DNA from: Amycolatopsis eburnea
Lineage (GTDB): Bacteria > Actinomycetota > Actinomycetes > Mycobacteriales > Pseudonocardiaceae
Assembly: GCF_003937945.1 (NCBI RefSeq)
Contig: NZ_RSEC01000063.1
Span: 310,001 to 374,000, forward strand
Direction: 5' to 3'
Length of the DNA: 64,000 bases
Shown here in pieces: positions 49,453 to 58,076 of this stretch. Numbering within the stretch: the first letter of the stretch is position 1; the number at the start of each line of letters is the position of its first letter. The notes under the pieces were generated by a model. The model was not told where the DNA came from. It saw only the letters and a program-made list of their open reading frames with translations, and searched no databases. The translations under genes were made by a program, and so were the position numbers.

Positions 49453-50552
49453 GCGTCAGGCTGCACTGGTTCCTGCCCACCAGCGGCGACGGCCGCACGA
49501 TCGTGGAACGCTTCCACGCCAACCGGTCCCAGGGCCCGTCGGCGCAGCGCCAGCCGGATCTCGACTACCTCGCCCAGGTCGCCCGGGCCGCCGAACGGCA
49601 GGGCTTCGAAGGGGTCCTGACCCCGACCGGCACGTGGTGCGAAGACGCGTGGCTCACCACGGCCGCGCTGATCCGCGAGACCACCCGGCTGAAGTTCCTG
49701 GTGGCGTTCCGTCCCGGAGTCATCTCGCCGACGCTCGCCGCCCAGATGGCGGGTACCTTCCAGCGCCTGTCGGGTGGCCGGGTCCTGCTGAACATCGTCA
49801 CCGGCGGCGACGCCGTGGAACAGCGGCGCTTCGGCGACTGGCACGACCACGACGCCCGCTACGCGCGCACCGACGAGTTCCTGACCATCGTGCGCGGGGT
49901 GTGGTCCGGACAGCCGTTCACGTTCGCAGGCGAGCACCTGCGGGTCGAAGGCGCGACGACGCTGGCCGCGCCGGACCCGGTGCCGCCGATCTACTTCGGG
50001 GGCTCGTCGCCCGCCGCGCTGCCGGTCGCGGCGCGGCACGCCGACGTCTACCTGACCTGGGGCGAGCCGCCCGCGCAGGTCGCGGAGAAGATCGGCAAGG
50101 TACGCGAGCTGGCGGGCGACCGGCCGATCCGGTTCGGCGTCCGGCTGCACACGATCTCGCGCGACACCTCCGCCGAGGCCTGGGCGGAGGCGCAAAAGCT
50201 CCTGGACGCGCTGAGCCCGGAGCAGGTCGCGAAGGCGCAGGCGCAGCTGGCGGCGAGCGAGTCGGTCGGGCAGCAGCGGATGGTCGCGCTGCACGGCGGC
50301 CGCACCGACGGCGGTGTCCGCGGCCTGGAGATCCACCCGAACCTCTGGGCCGGCGTCGGCCTGGTCCGCGGCGGCGCCGGAACCGCGCTGGTCGGCAGCC
50401 ACGCCGAGGTCGCGGACCTGATCGAGGAGTACCACAGCGTCGGCGTGACCGAGTTCGTGCTGTCGGGCTACCCGCACCTGGAGGAGGCGTACTGGTTCGG
50501 CGACGGCGTCCGGCCCGAGCTGGCCCGGCGCGGGCTGATCAAGGAGTTCTAG
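49449..50552 (+). CDS. ssuD: FMNH2-dependent alkanesulfonate monooxygenase (SsuD)
   Basis: 367 residues, close to the 381 of E. coli SsuD. It has the luciferase-like barrel with SsuD markers: VRLHWFLPTSGDGRTI, GVLTPTGTWCEDAWLTTAALI (the Cys region), LKFLVAFRPGVISPTLAAQMA, NIVTGGDAVEQRRFGDWHDHDARYARTDEFL, and an Arg-containing mobile segment near the end. The enzyme uses reduced FMN and oxygen to split alkanesulfonates into sulfite and an aldehyde. No SsuE-type flavin reductase is encoded nearby, so FMNH2 must come from a reductase elsewhere. Its ATG overlaps the end of the binding-protein gene. Confidence 0.93.
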   Translation: MSVRLHWFLPTSGDGRTIVERFHANRSQGPSAQRQPDLDYLAQVARAAERQGFEGVLTPTGTWCEDAWLTTAALIRETTRLKFLVAFRPGVISPTLAAQMAGTFQRLSGGRVLLNIVTGGDAVEQRRFGDWHDHDARYARTDEFLTIVRGVWSGQPFTFAGEHLRVEGATTLAAPDPVPPIYFGGSSPAALPVAARHADVYLTWGEPPAQVAEKIGKVRELAGDRPIRFGVRLHTISRDTSAEAWAEAQKLLDALSPEQVAKAQAQLAASESVGQQRMVALHGGRTDGGVRGLEIHPNLWAGVGLVRGGAGTALVGSHAEVADLIEEYHSVGVTEFVLSGYPHLEEAYWFGDGVRPELARRGLIKEF

Positions 50553-50571
50553 GCCCGGCGGCACGACCCCG

Positions 50572-52359
50572 TCAGGGGGAGGAGAACGGGAGCAGCAGGC
50601 CCGGGGGCGCGAACAGCGGGTAGGTGACGAGCACGCCGCCCGCGGTCTCGGTGACCGAGGACGGGCGGAACAGGTCGCGCTGGCCGGTGTAGAACGCGGT
50701 CACCGCGTCCCTGCCCCCGGTGAGGAGCACCTGGCGACGCGGCTGCCCCGCGGGGTCTTCGCCGGGGACGGCGGGGAACGCCCCGACGCTGACCGGCCGC
50801 AGTGCCGCCAGCGCGGCGATCGTCGCGATCAGCCGCGGGTCGACGTGGCCCGCGCGCAGCACGGCGGCGGCGTCCGGGGGCAGGCTGATCCGCGCCGATG
50901 CTGCCAGTGCCTCGCCCGCGTGGGTGCGGGCGGACTCCTCCGAGGGCGCGGCGGGGTCGGCGGCCGGGAGACCCAGCCGGGACACCGTGACCGACTGGTG
51001 GCCGTCGCCGAAGACCGCCGTCACACCGGCTTCGGCGAGGACGATGCCGAGCGCGGGGTAGCGGCCGCGCGGATCGGTCGTGCCGTCCGCGAAGACCGCC
51101 CACTCGACCGGCGGGCAGCCGGCCGCGCACGCCGCCGGCGGGACGAGGAGACCGGTCGGCCAGCCCGCGTTGGCGAGTTCGGCCCAGGCGCCGTCGTCGA
51201 CCAGCACCCGGGCACCGGAAGCGTTGGCCAGCAACCACTGCTGTGCTTGGGCGAGCGGCCCGCCGCGGCCGGTCGTCGGCCGCAGGGCCGGGTAGCCGAA
51301 CACCCAGCCGGCCGCGATCACGGCGACGAGGACGACCGACACGAGCGTCGTCCCGGGACCGCGGCCGGGGTTCCACCGGTGGGCCTGGGGTCGTTGCCGC
51401 GACGCGGTTTGCCCGACCGCGGCCAGCAGCAGCGGGGTGAGGGGCAGCAGCAGCGCGAGCACGGCGGTGTCCGGCACCCCGGGGACGAGCAGGGCCGCCA
51501 CGAGGAGCAGGCCGGTCACCGCGAACGGCCGCAGCGCGGTCACGGCCAGCGCGGCCACCAGTGCCACGGTCGAGAGCACCGCCCACGCCGGGTCGAGGGC
51601 GACCCAGGCGGTGACCGACGGGCGGCCGCTGTCGGCGAGGTGCGGCCGCAGGACGGCGGCCGCCGGGCCGAACGCGATCCCGAGCCCCAGGTTGAGCAGC
51701 ACCGCCACCAAAGCGGCACGGACGGGCGCGCGCCGCACCAGCAGCCAGCCCGCCGCGGGCAGGAAGACCAGCGCCAGCGGCGAGGTGAGCACGGCGGCGA
51801 GCAGGCAGAGCGCGGCCGCGGCGTCGTGCCGGATCCGCGCGCCGGGCTGGGTGACGAGCACCAGCGCGCCCAGCGCCCACACCACCGCCAGGTGCTCGAC
51901 GACGACCAGCCGCTGCAGGCCGAGCGCGAGCGGGGACGCCGCGAGCAGCAGCACCGCGGCCGCCGCCGCCCACCGCGTCAGGCCGAGCCGGCGGGCCAGG
52001 AACCACAGCAGCAGGGCGCTGAGCACCGCGGCGACGAGCACGGCTTCGCGGACCGCCGCGACCGCCGTCGCCGAGCGCCCGAAGGCGTCGGTGACCATCG
52101 TGTACGCCGAGAGCTGCCACCAGCCGAACGGGCTGAACCCGGCGTCGCCCGCGTCGGTGAACGGGGTCAGGTGCCCGAGCGCGTAGGCGTGGGCGACGTT
52201 CGCGGCTTCGGCGGGCAGGACCGGTTCGGGCGCGGCGAGGTACAGCACCCGAAGGCCGCCGGCCAGCGCCAGGAGCGCCAGCACGATGTCGAGCGACAGC
52301 AACCGGTGCGCGGCGGAGGAGCGGGCCGGGCCGGTCGGCTCCCGGCTGTGCTGGGCCAT
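50572..52359 (-). CDS. Large multi-helix membrane protein, glycosyltransferase-C-like
   Basis: 595 residues from the ATG at 52359 (MAQHSREPTGPARSS); a longer frame upstream lacks hydrophobic character and overlaps the regulator side, so it was not used. About ten to twelve membrane segments occupy residues 25-370 (SLDIVLALLALAGGLRVLYLAA first). An extracytoplasmic C-terminal domain of about 220 residues follows, containing LLANASGARVLVDDGAWAELANAG. This layout is typical of GT-C/mannosyltransferase-like proteins of actinobacteria, often annotated as hypothetical. An acidic motif of the GT-C first loop (LPAEAANVAHAYALGH) is present but not classical. The function is not assigned. Confidence 0.75.
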   Translation of the reverse strand: MAQHSREPTGPARSSAAHRLLSLDIVLALLALAGGLRVLYLAAPEPVLPAEAANVAHAYALGHLTPFTDAGDAGFSPFGWWQLSAYTMVTDAFGRSATAVAAVREAVLVAAVLSALLLWFLARRLGLTRWAAAAAVLLLAASPLALGLQRLVVVEHLAVVWALGALVLVTQPGARIRHDAAAALCLLAAVLTSPLALVFLPAAGWLLVRRAPVRAALVAVLLNLGLGIAFGPAAAVLRPHLADSGRPSVTAWVALDPAWAVLSTVALVAALAVTALRPFAVTGLLLVAALLVPGVPDTAVLALLLPLTPLLLAAVGQTASRQRPQAHRWNPGRGPGTTLVSVVLVAVIAAGWVFGYPALRPTTGRGGPLAQAQQWLLANASGARVLVDDGAWAELANAGWPTGLLVPPAACAAGCPPVEWAVFADGTTDPRGRYPALGIVLAEAGVTAVFGDGHQSVTVSRLGLPAADPAAPSEESARTHAGEALAASARISLPPDAAAVLRAGHVDPRLIATIAALAALRPVSVGAFPAVPGEDPAGQPRRQVLLTGGRDAVTAFYTGQRDLFRPSSVTETAGGVLVTYPLFAPPGLLLPFSSP

Positions 52360-52403
52360 CGGACGAGATCGTAGCCGCCCGCGAAAACCCTTGTCCCGCA
52401 GGG

Positions 52404-53189
52404 CTATTTCCGACTTTCCCGAGTGGATCCGGAGAGTGTCCGGGTCAACGCGAGCGCGACTGTCCGGACGGCGGGTGCGACCCGTTCGGTCCGCATCCGG
52501 TTGGCCCACCCGGAAATCGAGACGGCGGCGACCGCGACGCCGTGCGCGTCGAGCAGCGGGCTCGCCGCGCACACGACGCCGACGCCGGATTCCTCGCGCT
52601 CCAAGGCGATCCCGTCCTCGCGGACCCGCGTGAGCTGACGGCGGAGCAGGCCGGGCGCGGTGATCGTCTTCGGGCTCATCCGGGGCAATCCGGCGTCGAT
52701 CACCTGGTTCACCACGGATTCCGGGGAAAAGGCGAGGATCGCCTTGCCGACCCCGGTGGCGTGCGCGGGGAACCGGCCGCCGATGCGGGACGGCAGCGTC
52801 GGCGCGTCCGGGCCGCGTAGGACGTCGAGGTAGACGACTTCGGTGCCTTCGAGGATCGCGAGGTGGACGGTGTTGCGCGTCGCCTCGCGCAGGTCGGCGA
52901 GGTAGGGCCGGGCCGCCTCGACCAGCCCCCGGCGAGGCGAGGCCAGCTGGCCGATTTCGAACAGCCGCAGCCCGAGCCGCACGGCGCCGTCTTCGCGCTC
53001 GAGGAGGCCGGCGCCGGCGAGGTGCCCGACGAGGCGGTGCACGGTCGTCTTCGCCAGCCCGGTCCGGCGGGCCAGCTCGGAGACGCCGAGCGTCTCGTCG
53101 CCCGGCCGGAAGGCTTCCAGGAGCGCGGCGAGCCGGGCCGCGACGAGGCCGTCGCCGCTCGCACCGTCGTTCCGCCCAGCGGTACGCAT
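52404..53189 (-). CDS. IclR family transcriptional regulator
   Basis: 261 residues from the ATG at 53189; a GTG at 53225 would add 12 residues and cannot be excluded. The winged helix is LAALLEAFRPGDETLGVSEL with ARRTGLAKTTVHRLVGHLAGAGLLERED, standard for IclR. The effector domain shows HLAILEGTEVVYLDVLRG, FPAHATGVGKAILAF, LRRQLTRVREDGIALEREESGVGVVCAASPLLDAHG and AVSISG, the IclR ligand-domain signature. The target is unknown: the flanking genes are a membrane protein and a TetR regulator on the same strand. IclR proteins usually control catabolism of carbon sources. Confidence 0.9.
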   Translation of the reverse strand: MRTAGRNDGASGDGLVAARLAALLEAFRPGDETLGVSELARRTGLAKTTVHRLVGHLAGAGLLEREDGAVRLGLRLFEIGQLASPRRGLVEAARPYLADLREATRNTVHLAILEGTEVVYLDVLRGPDAPTLPSRIGGRFPAHATGVGKAILAFSPESVVNQVIDAGLPRMSPKTITAPGLLRRQLTRVREDGIALEREESGVGVVCAASPLLDAHGVAVAAVSISGWANRMRTERVAPAVRTVALALTRTLSGSTRESRK

Positions 53190-53241
53190 GGGTTGAGTGT
53201 GCCCGATCACCCGCGCGAGTGTCACGAGGTCGGAGGTGAGG

Positions 53242-53838
53242 TCAGTGGTCGTCGGCGCCGAGCACGAGTTTCACGCAGTGGGCCACGAGCCGCTCGCGCG
53301 AGACCTTCAGCGAGCCGTCGAGGTAGGCGATGAAGACGTTGCTCAGCGCGCCGACCAGCCCGATGGCGACCATCTGGCGTTCGGTCTCGTCACCGTGGGA
53401 CAGCTGCTCCCCGACGAGCGCGGCGAAGACCGGCAGCAGGTGCAGCCCCCGGCGGGTGAGCGCAGGGTCGGTCAGCGGCGCGAGCAGCAGGACCCGGCCC
53501 TGGCGCGGGTCGTCGACGATCAGCTCGACGAACGCGCGCACGGCGTCCTCGGCCCGCTGGACCGGGCTCGGCGCGTCCCGCACCGCGGTGACGAGCGCCT
53601 GCCGGGCCTGCTCGCCGACGTGCTCGTACACCGCCGCGACCAGCTCTTCGCGGTCGGCGAAGCTTTCGTAGAAGTAGCGCTCGGTCAGCTTCGCGTGCCG
53701 GCACACCGCGCGGACGCTCGTCCCGGCCGAGCCCTCGGTGCCCAGCAGCTCGAGACCCGCGGCCACGAGCTGCTCGCGCCGCAGCGCCTTCCGGTCGTCC
53801 AGGGTCGTGCCCGCCCACGTGCGGCCCGGCATGATCAC
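53242..53838 (-). CDS. TetR family transcriptional regulator
   Basis: 198 residues (ATG at 53838, with a second in-frame ATG at 53832). The helix-turn-helix spans DDRKALRREQLVAAGLELLG and TSVRAVCRHAKLTERYFYESFADREELV, with YFYESF in place of the commoner YYHF. The C-terminal domain is of the TetR type used by regulators of lipid and drug genes. It diverges from the MpaB-type oxygenase, and a large nested palindrome (53847-53892) fills the spacer, so it very probably represses that oxygenase and the luciferase-like gene after it. The inducer is unknown. Confidence 0.9.
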   Translation of the reverse strand: MIMPGRTWAGTTLDDRKALRREQLVAAGLELLGTEGSAGTSVRAVCRHAKLTERYFYESFADREELVAAVYEHVGEQARQALVTAVRDAPSPVQRAEDAVRAFVELIVDDPRQGRVLLLAPLTDPALTRRGLHLLPVFAALVGEQLSHGDETERQMVAIGLVGALSNVFIAYLDGSLKVSRERLVAHCVKLVLGADDH

Positions 53839-53846
53839 TCCACTGT

Positions 53847-53892
53847 TGACTACGCGTGTTGTCAGATCCTAGCCTGACAACAACCGTAGTCA
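53847..53892. promoter_or_regulatory. Nested palindromic operator between TetR and MpaB-type genes
   Basis: Two inverted repeats share one centre. The outer arms are TGACTACG (53847-53854) and CGTAGTCA (53885-53892). The inner arms are GTTGTCAG (53858-53865) and CTGACAAC (53874-53881). The site fills the gap between the divergent genes and could hold two TetR dimers on overlapping faces. Confidence 0.8.
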
Positions 53893-53918
53893 GTTGGACT
53901 CGACGAGGAGAGCCGCAG

Positions 53919-54839
53919 ATGGACGCCCCCGAACCGCTGGGCCCGGACTCGCTCACGTGGAAGTACTTCGGCGACTGGCGCGGCCTGCTCATCGCGCTGT
54001 GGGCCGGCTCGATGCAGAACATGCACCCCGGCCTCGGCGCCGGCGTCGAGCAGCATTCGCGGTTCTTCGAAGAGCGCTGGCAGCGGCTGTTCCGCTCGCT
54101 CTACCCGATCGGCGGCGTGGTGTACGACGGCCCGCGAGCGCACGCGACGGCGTTGCAGGTGCGCGGCTACCACGACCGCATCAAGGGGGTCGACGCAAAG
54201 GGACGGCGCTACCACGCGCTCGACCCGGACACCTACTACTGGGCGCACTCGACGTTCTTCGTCAGCACGATCCTCATCGCCGACCACTTCATGGGCGGCA
54301 TCGGCGAGGCGGAGAAGCGGCGGCTGTTCGACGAGCACGTCACGTGGTGGCGGATGTACGACATGACCATGCGGCCGGTGCCGGAGAGCTGGGAGGACTT
54401 CCAGCGCTACTGGAAGCACATGTGCACCGAGGTCCTGGAGGACAACAAGGCCACGCGGGACGTCCTCGACCTGCGCGGGATCGCGAAGCCGCCGTTCCTG
54501 CCCTGGCTCCCGGACGCGCTCTGGCGGCCGGTGAGCGCGCTGATTGCGCGCAACTTCGTGTGGCTGACCACCGGGCTCTACGACCGCGAGATCCGCGACC
54601 TGCTCGGCCTGCGCTGGTCCGAGCGCGACGCGCGGCGGCACCGGCGGGCCGGGAAGCTGATCAACGCCGTGTTCAAGCTCGTCCCGCACGACCGCCGCTA
54701 CCACCCCCGGGCGCGCGCCGGCTGGCGCCGCGTGCGCGGCGAGGTGGCTGCGAGCGCGCCGGTGGTCGAGACTCCACGGAGGAACCTGCCCCCGCTGTCC
54801 GAGCGGGGCAAGCCCGAGCACTACGCGCCGAACGTCTAG
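53919..54839 (+). CDS. Oxygenase MpaB family (DUF2236) protein
   Basis: 306 residues from the ATG at 53919 with GAGGAG upstream. Family marks are WKYFGDWRGLLIALWAGSMQ near the start, YWAHSTFFVSTILIADHFMGG, EKRRLFDEHVTWWRMYDMTMRPVPE and SWEDFQRYW, with several conserved His residues that ligate heme in related latex-clearing proteins. MpaB/DUF2236 proteins are heme oxygenases that cleave or oxidise hydrophobic compounds such as rubber or fungal meroterpenoid side chains. Here the substrate is unknown. The gene diverges from its likely TetR repressor and is followed after nine bases by a luciferase-like oxidoreductase, so the two enzymes probably act on one lipophilic substrate. Confidence 0.82.
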   Translation: MDAPEPLGPDSLTWKYFGDWRGLLIALWAGSMQNMHPGLGAGVEQHSRFFEERWQRLFRSLYPIGGVVYDGPRAHATALQVRGYHDRIKGVDAKGRRYHALDPDTYYWAHSTFFVSTILIADHFMGGIGEAEKRRLFDEHVTWWRMYDMTMRPVPESWEDFQRYWKHMCTEVLEDNKATRDVLDLRGIAKPPFLPWLPDALWRPVSALIARNFVWLTTGLYDREIRDLLGLRWSERDARRHRRAGKLINAVFKLVPHDRRYHPRARAGWRRVRGEVAASAPVVETPRRNLPPLSERGKPEHYAPNV

Positions 54840-54848
54840 GAGGCATTC

Positions 54849-55874
54849 GTGAAGCTGGGATTCCACGTCGGGTACTGGGGCAGCGGCCCGACCCCGGGCG
54901 CGCTGGAGGCCGTGCTCAAGGCCGAGGAGCTCGGCTTCGACTCGGTGTGGACGGCGGAGGCGTACGGCTCGGACGCGTTCACGCCGCTGGCCTGGTACGG
55001 CGCGTCCACCAGCCGGATCCGCCTCGGCACGAACATCGTCCAGATGTCCGCGCGCACCCCGACGGCCACGGCGATGAGCGCGATGACCCTCGACCACCTC
55101 TCCGGCGGCCGCATGGTGCTCGGGCTGGGCGCGTCCGGCCCGCAGGTCGTCGAGGGCTGGTACGGCCAGCCGTACCCGAAGCCGCTGGCGCGGACGCGGG
55201 AGTACGTGGACATCGTCCGGCAGGTGATCGCCCGCGAGGCGCCGGTGACCCTGGACGGCGCCCACTTCCAGCTGCCGCTGAAGGGCGGTACCGGCCTCGG
55301 CAAGGCGCTGAAGCCGACGGTGCACCCGCTGCGCAAGGAGATCCCGATCCACCTGGCCGCGGAGGGCCCGAAGAACGTCGCGCTGGCCGCGGAAATCGGT
55401 GACGGCTGGCTCCCGCTGTTCTTCTCGCCCAAGAGCAACGCCTTCTACAAGGCGGCGCTCGAGGAGGGCTTCGCGCGCGAAGGGGCGCGGCACACGCTGG
55501 AGACGTTCGAGGTGCCGTGCTCGATCCCGGTGATCGTCCACGACGACGTCGAGGAGGCGGCGTCGTGGATCAAGCCGTCGCTGGCGCTGTACATCGGCGG
55601 GATGGGCGCGAAGACCGTCAACTTCCACCACGACGTCTTCGCGCGGCTGGGGTACGAGGACGTGGCGGACAAGGTGCAGGAGCTGTACCTGGCCGGGCGC
55701 AAGGAGGAGGCGACGGCCGCGATCCCGACGTCGCTGGTGGAGGACACGTCGCTGATCGGGCCGCCGGCGAAGATCCGGGACGAGCTGCAGGCGTGGGAGG
55801 AGACGGTGGTGACCCAGCTGCTGCTGCGCGGCGACGCGGCGACGCTGGCGAAGATCGCCGACGCGCTGGGCTGA
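54849..55874 (+). CDS. LLM-class F420-dependent oxidoreductase
   Basis: 341 residues from the GTG at 54849 with AGGAGG upstream. It is a luciferase-like barrel: VKLGFHVGYWGSGPTPGALEA, LGFDSVWTAEAYGSDAFTPLAWYGA, RIRLGTNIVQMSARTPTATAM and LDHLSGGRMVLGLGASGPQVVEGWYG, then IPIHLAAEGPKNVALAAEIGDGWLP. The sequence follows the actinobacterial F420 subgroup (Fgd/Mer-like) rather than SsuD. The substrate is not known. Its tight spacing behind the MpaB-type oxygenase indicates one operon under the TetR operator. It ends before a 22-bp-arm hairpin at 55893-55951. Confidence 0.9.
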   Translation: MKLGFHVGYWGSGPTPGALEAVLKAEELGFDSVWTAEAYGSDAFTPLAWYGASTSRIRLGTNIVQMSARTPTATAMSAMTLDHLSGGRMVLGLGASGPQVVEGWYGQPYPKPLARTREYVDIVRQVIAREAPVTLDGAHFQLPLKGGTGLGKALKPTVHPLRKEIPIHLAAEGPKNVALAAEIGDGWLPLFFSPKSNAFYKAALEEGFAREGARHTLETFEVPCSIPVIVHDDVEEAASWIKPSLALYIGGMGAKTVNFHHDVFARLGYEDVADKVQELYLAGRKEEATAAIPTSLVEDTSLIGPPAKIRDELQAWEETVVTQLLLRGDAATLAKIADALG

Positions 55875-55892
55875 CCCGATCCGGCGGTCCGC

Positions 55893-55951
55893 GATGTCAT
55901 GAAAGGGTCGTTCACCTCGCCAGACGACATGAACGACCCTTTCATGACATC
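55893..55951. terminator. 22-bp-arm hairpin after the luciferase-like gene
   Basis: The arms at 55893-55914 (start GATGTCATGAAAGGGTCG) and 55930-55951 are perfect complements over 22 bases, with a 15-base loop. It lies 18 bases after the stop at 55874 and before the sphingolipid operon, so it probably terminates the upstream operon. It differs in sequence from the other hairpins but shares their form. Confidence 0.75.
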
Positions 55952-56028
55952 TCCGCGGCGCCTGGAGCCCGCCGGCAGCTGTCGGCACTTTTGTCGGGTT
56001 GCCCGGGCCTCCGGCCTCCCGTACGGTC

Positions 56029-56063
56029 CCCGACTAACGCGAAAGTCGTTCACGTTAGTCGGG
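56029..56063 (+). promoter_or_regulatory. Inverted repeat covering the ribosome binding site of the ceramidase gene
   Basis: CCCGACTAACG (56029-56039) and CGTTAGTCGGG (56053-56063) are perfect complements around a 13-base centre, and flanking GGTC/GACC bases extend the stem with one bulge. The right arm runs into GGGAG, the likely Shine-Dalgarno of the ATG at 56071. It may be a DNA operator, an mRNA hairpin hiding the binding site, or both. Confidence 0.6.
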
Positions 56064-56070
56064 AGACCGT

Positions 56071-58065
56071 ATGCGGGTGAGCCGTCGTCACGTCTTGGCC
56101 GGAGCCGCCGCGCTCCCGTTCGCCGCCGTCGCGAGACCGGCGTCGGCCGCGCCGGTGCTGCGGGTCGGTGTCGGGATCGGCGACGTCACCGGGCCCGCCG
56201 CCGAGAACGGCATGATGGGCTACTCGATGCCGCAGCAGCAGACCGCCGGCATCCACCTGCGCACCCGGGCCCGCGCCTTCATCGTCGACGACGGCACGCG
56301 CCGGATCGTCTTCGTCACCGCCGAGCTGGGCGCGTTGTTCCAGTCCGTCCACCAGGGCGTCCTGCGTGAACTCGCGAAGAAGTACGGCGACCGCTACACC
56401 GAGCAGAACGTCCTGCTCAACGCCACCCACACCCACTCGGCCTGCGGTGGCGACTCGCACTACGCGGCCTACGACCTCTCGATCCTCGGCTTCCAGCAGC
56501 AGACCTACGACGCCGTCGTCGCCGGGATCACCGACGCGATCGCCCGGGCCCACGACGACCTCAAGCCCGGCGAGCTGACCCTCGGCCGCACCGAGCTGAC
56601 CGACGCCAGCGCCAACCGCTCGCGAGCCGCCTTCGAACGCAACCCCGACAAGGACCACTTCCCGCTCTCGATCGACCCCGCGGTCACGGTGCTGCGCTTC
56701 CGTCAGGGCGGCCGGGACGTCGGCGCGATCACCTGGTTCGCCACCCACGGTACGTCGATGAGCAACGGCAACCACCTGATCAGCAGCGACAACAAGGGCT
56801 ACGCCGCCTACGCGTGGGAGCACGACCACGCCGGCGTCCGCTACCTCGACGGCCCGCCCGGGTTCGTCGCCGCCTTCGCCCAGACCAACTCCGGCGACAT
56901 GACGCCGAACCTCAACCTGAAGCCCGGGACCCCCGAGACGGAGTTCGAGAACACCCGCCGGATCGGCGAACTCCAGTTCCAGGCGGCGAAACGCGCGTTC
57001 GACGCGGCGACCGAGCAGATCACCGGTGGCGTCGACCACCGGCTCACCTACGTGGACATGTCGGACGTGGCGGTCGACGGCAGCTTCACCCCGGACGGCC
57101 GCCCGCACCGCACCTGCACCGCCGCGATCGGCGTCTCCATGCTGGCCGGCAGCACCGAGGACGGCCCGGGACTGCCGCTGCCCGAAGGCGTGAAGAACCC
57201 GTTCATCGACTGGCTCGGCGGCATCGACGCGCCGATCCCGCAGGCACTGGCCGACGCGCAGGCGCCGAAGGTCGTCGCGGTGCCGTTCGGCGCGATGAAG
57301 CCGTACCCGTGGGCGCCGGAGGTGCTGCCGCTGCAGCTCGTCCGGATCGGGCAGCTGCACCTGGTCGCCGGGCCCGCCGAGTACACGATCGTCGCCGGGC
57401 TGCGGATCCGGAAGACCGTCGCCGCCGCGCTCGGCGTGCCGCTCGAGAACGTCCTGATGCAGGGCTACTCGAACGCCTACAGCCAGTACGTGACGACGCC
57501 GGAGGAGTACGACTCGCAGCAGTACGAAGGCGCGTCCACGCTCTTCGGCCGCTACACGCTCCCGGCGTACCAGCAGGAATTCGGGAAGCTCGCCGCGGCG
57601 ATGAAGGCGGGGACTACCGTGCCGCACGGCCCGATACCGCGTGACCTGCGCGGGAAGCTCGTCAGCTTCCAGCCCGGCGTCGTCTTCGACAGCGCGCCGC
57701 CGCTCAAGAGCTTCGGCGACGTCGTCACCGACGCGAAGAGCAGCTATCGCCGTGGCGAGCAGGTGTCGGTCGCGTTCGTGACCGGCCACCCGAAGAACGA
57801 CCTCCGCCGCGACGGGACGTTCCTGGAGATCCAGCGGTACGCCGACGGGCGCTGGGTCCGCTACGCCGACGACGGCGACTGGGCCACGAAGTTCCGCTGG
57901 ACGCGGACGTTCGTGAGCGAGTCGCGCGCCGAAGTCACCTGGGACATCCCCGCGAACACCCCGGTCGGCAAGTACCGGGTGGTGCACTTCGGGGCGTGGA
58001 AGCACGGCCTCACCGGCGCCATCGCCCAGCTCAGCGGGACCTCCCGCGCCTTCGTCGTCTCCTGA
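56071..58065 (+). CDS. Secreted neutral ceramidase
   Basis: 664 residues, the normal size for neutral/alkaline ceramidases. The signal has a twin-arginine-like start (VSRRHVLAGAAALPFAAVAR) and a cleavage region ending in ASA. The chain follows the family: VGIGDVTGPAAENGMMGYSM, the zinc site NATHTHSACGG and TWFATHGTSMSN, and the nucleophile in FAQTNSGDMTPN at Ser274, which is also the catalytic Ser number I recall for the Pseudomonas aeruginosa enzyme. A C-terminal beta domain follows. It hydrolyses ceramide to sphingosine and fatty acid outside the cell. It is the first gene of a four-gene sphingolipid operon, with sphingomyelinase after 11 bases. An inverted repeat overlaps its ribosome binding site. 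Confidence 0.93.
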   Translation: MRVSRRHVLAGAAALPFAAVARPASAAPVLRVGVGIGDVTGPAAENGMMGYSMPQQQTAGIHLRTRARAFIVDDGTRRIVFVTAELGALFQSVHQGVLRELAKKYGDRYTEQNVLLNATHTHSACGGDSHYAAYDLSILGFQQQTYDAVVAGITDAIARAHDDLKPGELTLGRTELTDASANRSRAAFERNPDKDHFPLSIDPAVTVLRFRQGGRDVGAITWFATHGTSMSNGNHLISSDNKGYAAYAWEHDHAGVRYLDGPPGFVAAFAQTNSGDMTPNLNLKPGTPETEFENTRRIGELQFQAAKRAFDAATEQITGGVDHRLTYVDMSDVAVDGSFTPDGRPHRTCTAAIGVSMLAGSTEDGPGLPLPEGVKNPFIDWLGGIDAPIPQALADAQAPKVVAVPFGAMKPYPWAPEVLPLQLVRIGQLHLVAGPAEYTIVAGLRIRKTVAAALGVPLENVLMQGYSNAYSQYVTTPEEYDSQQYEGASTLFGRYTLPAYQQEFGKLAAAMKAGTTVPHGPIPRDLRGKLVSFQPGVVFDSAPPLKSFGDVVTDAKSSYRRGEQVSVAFVTGHPKNDLRRDGTFLEIQRYADGRWVRYADDGDWATKFRWTRTFVSESRAEVTWDIPANTPVGKYRVVHFGAWKHGLTGAIAQLSGTSRAFVVS

Positions 58066-58076
58066 AAGGACCCCGC

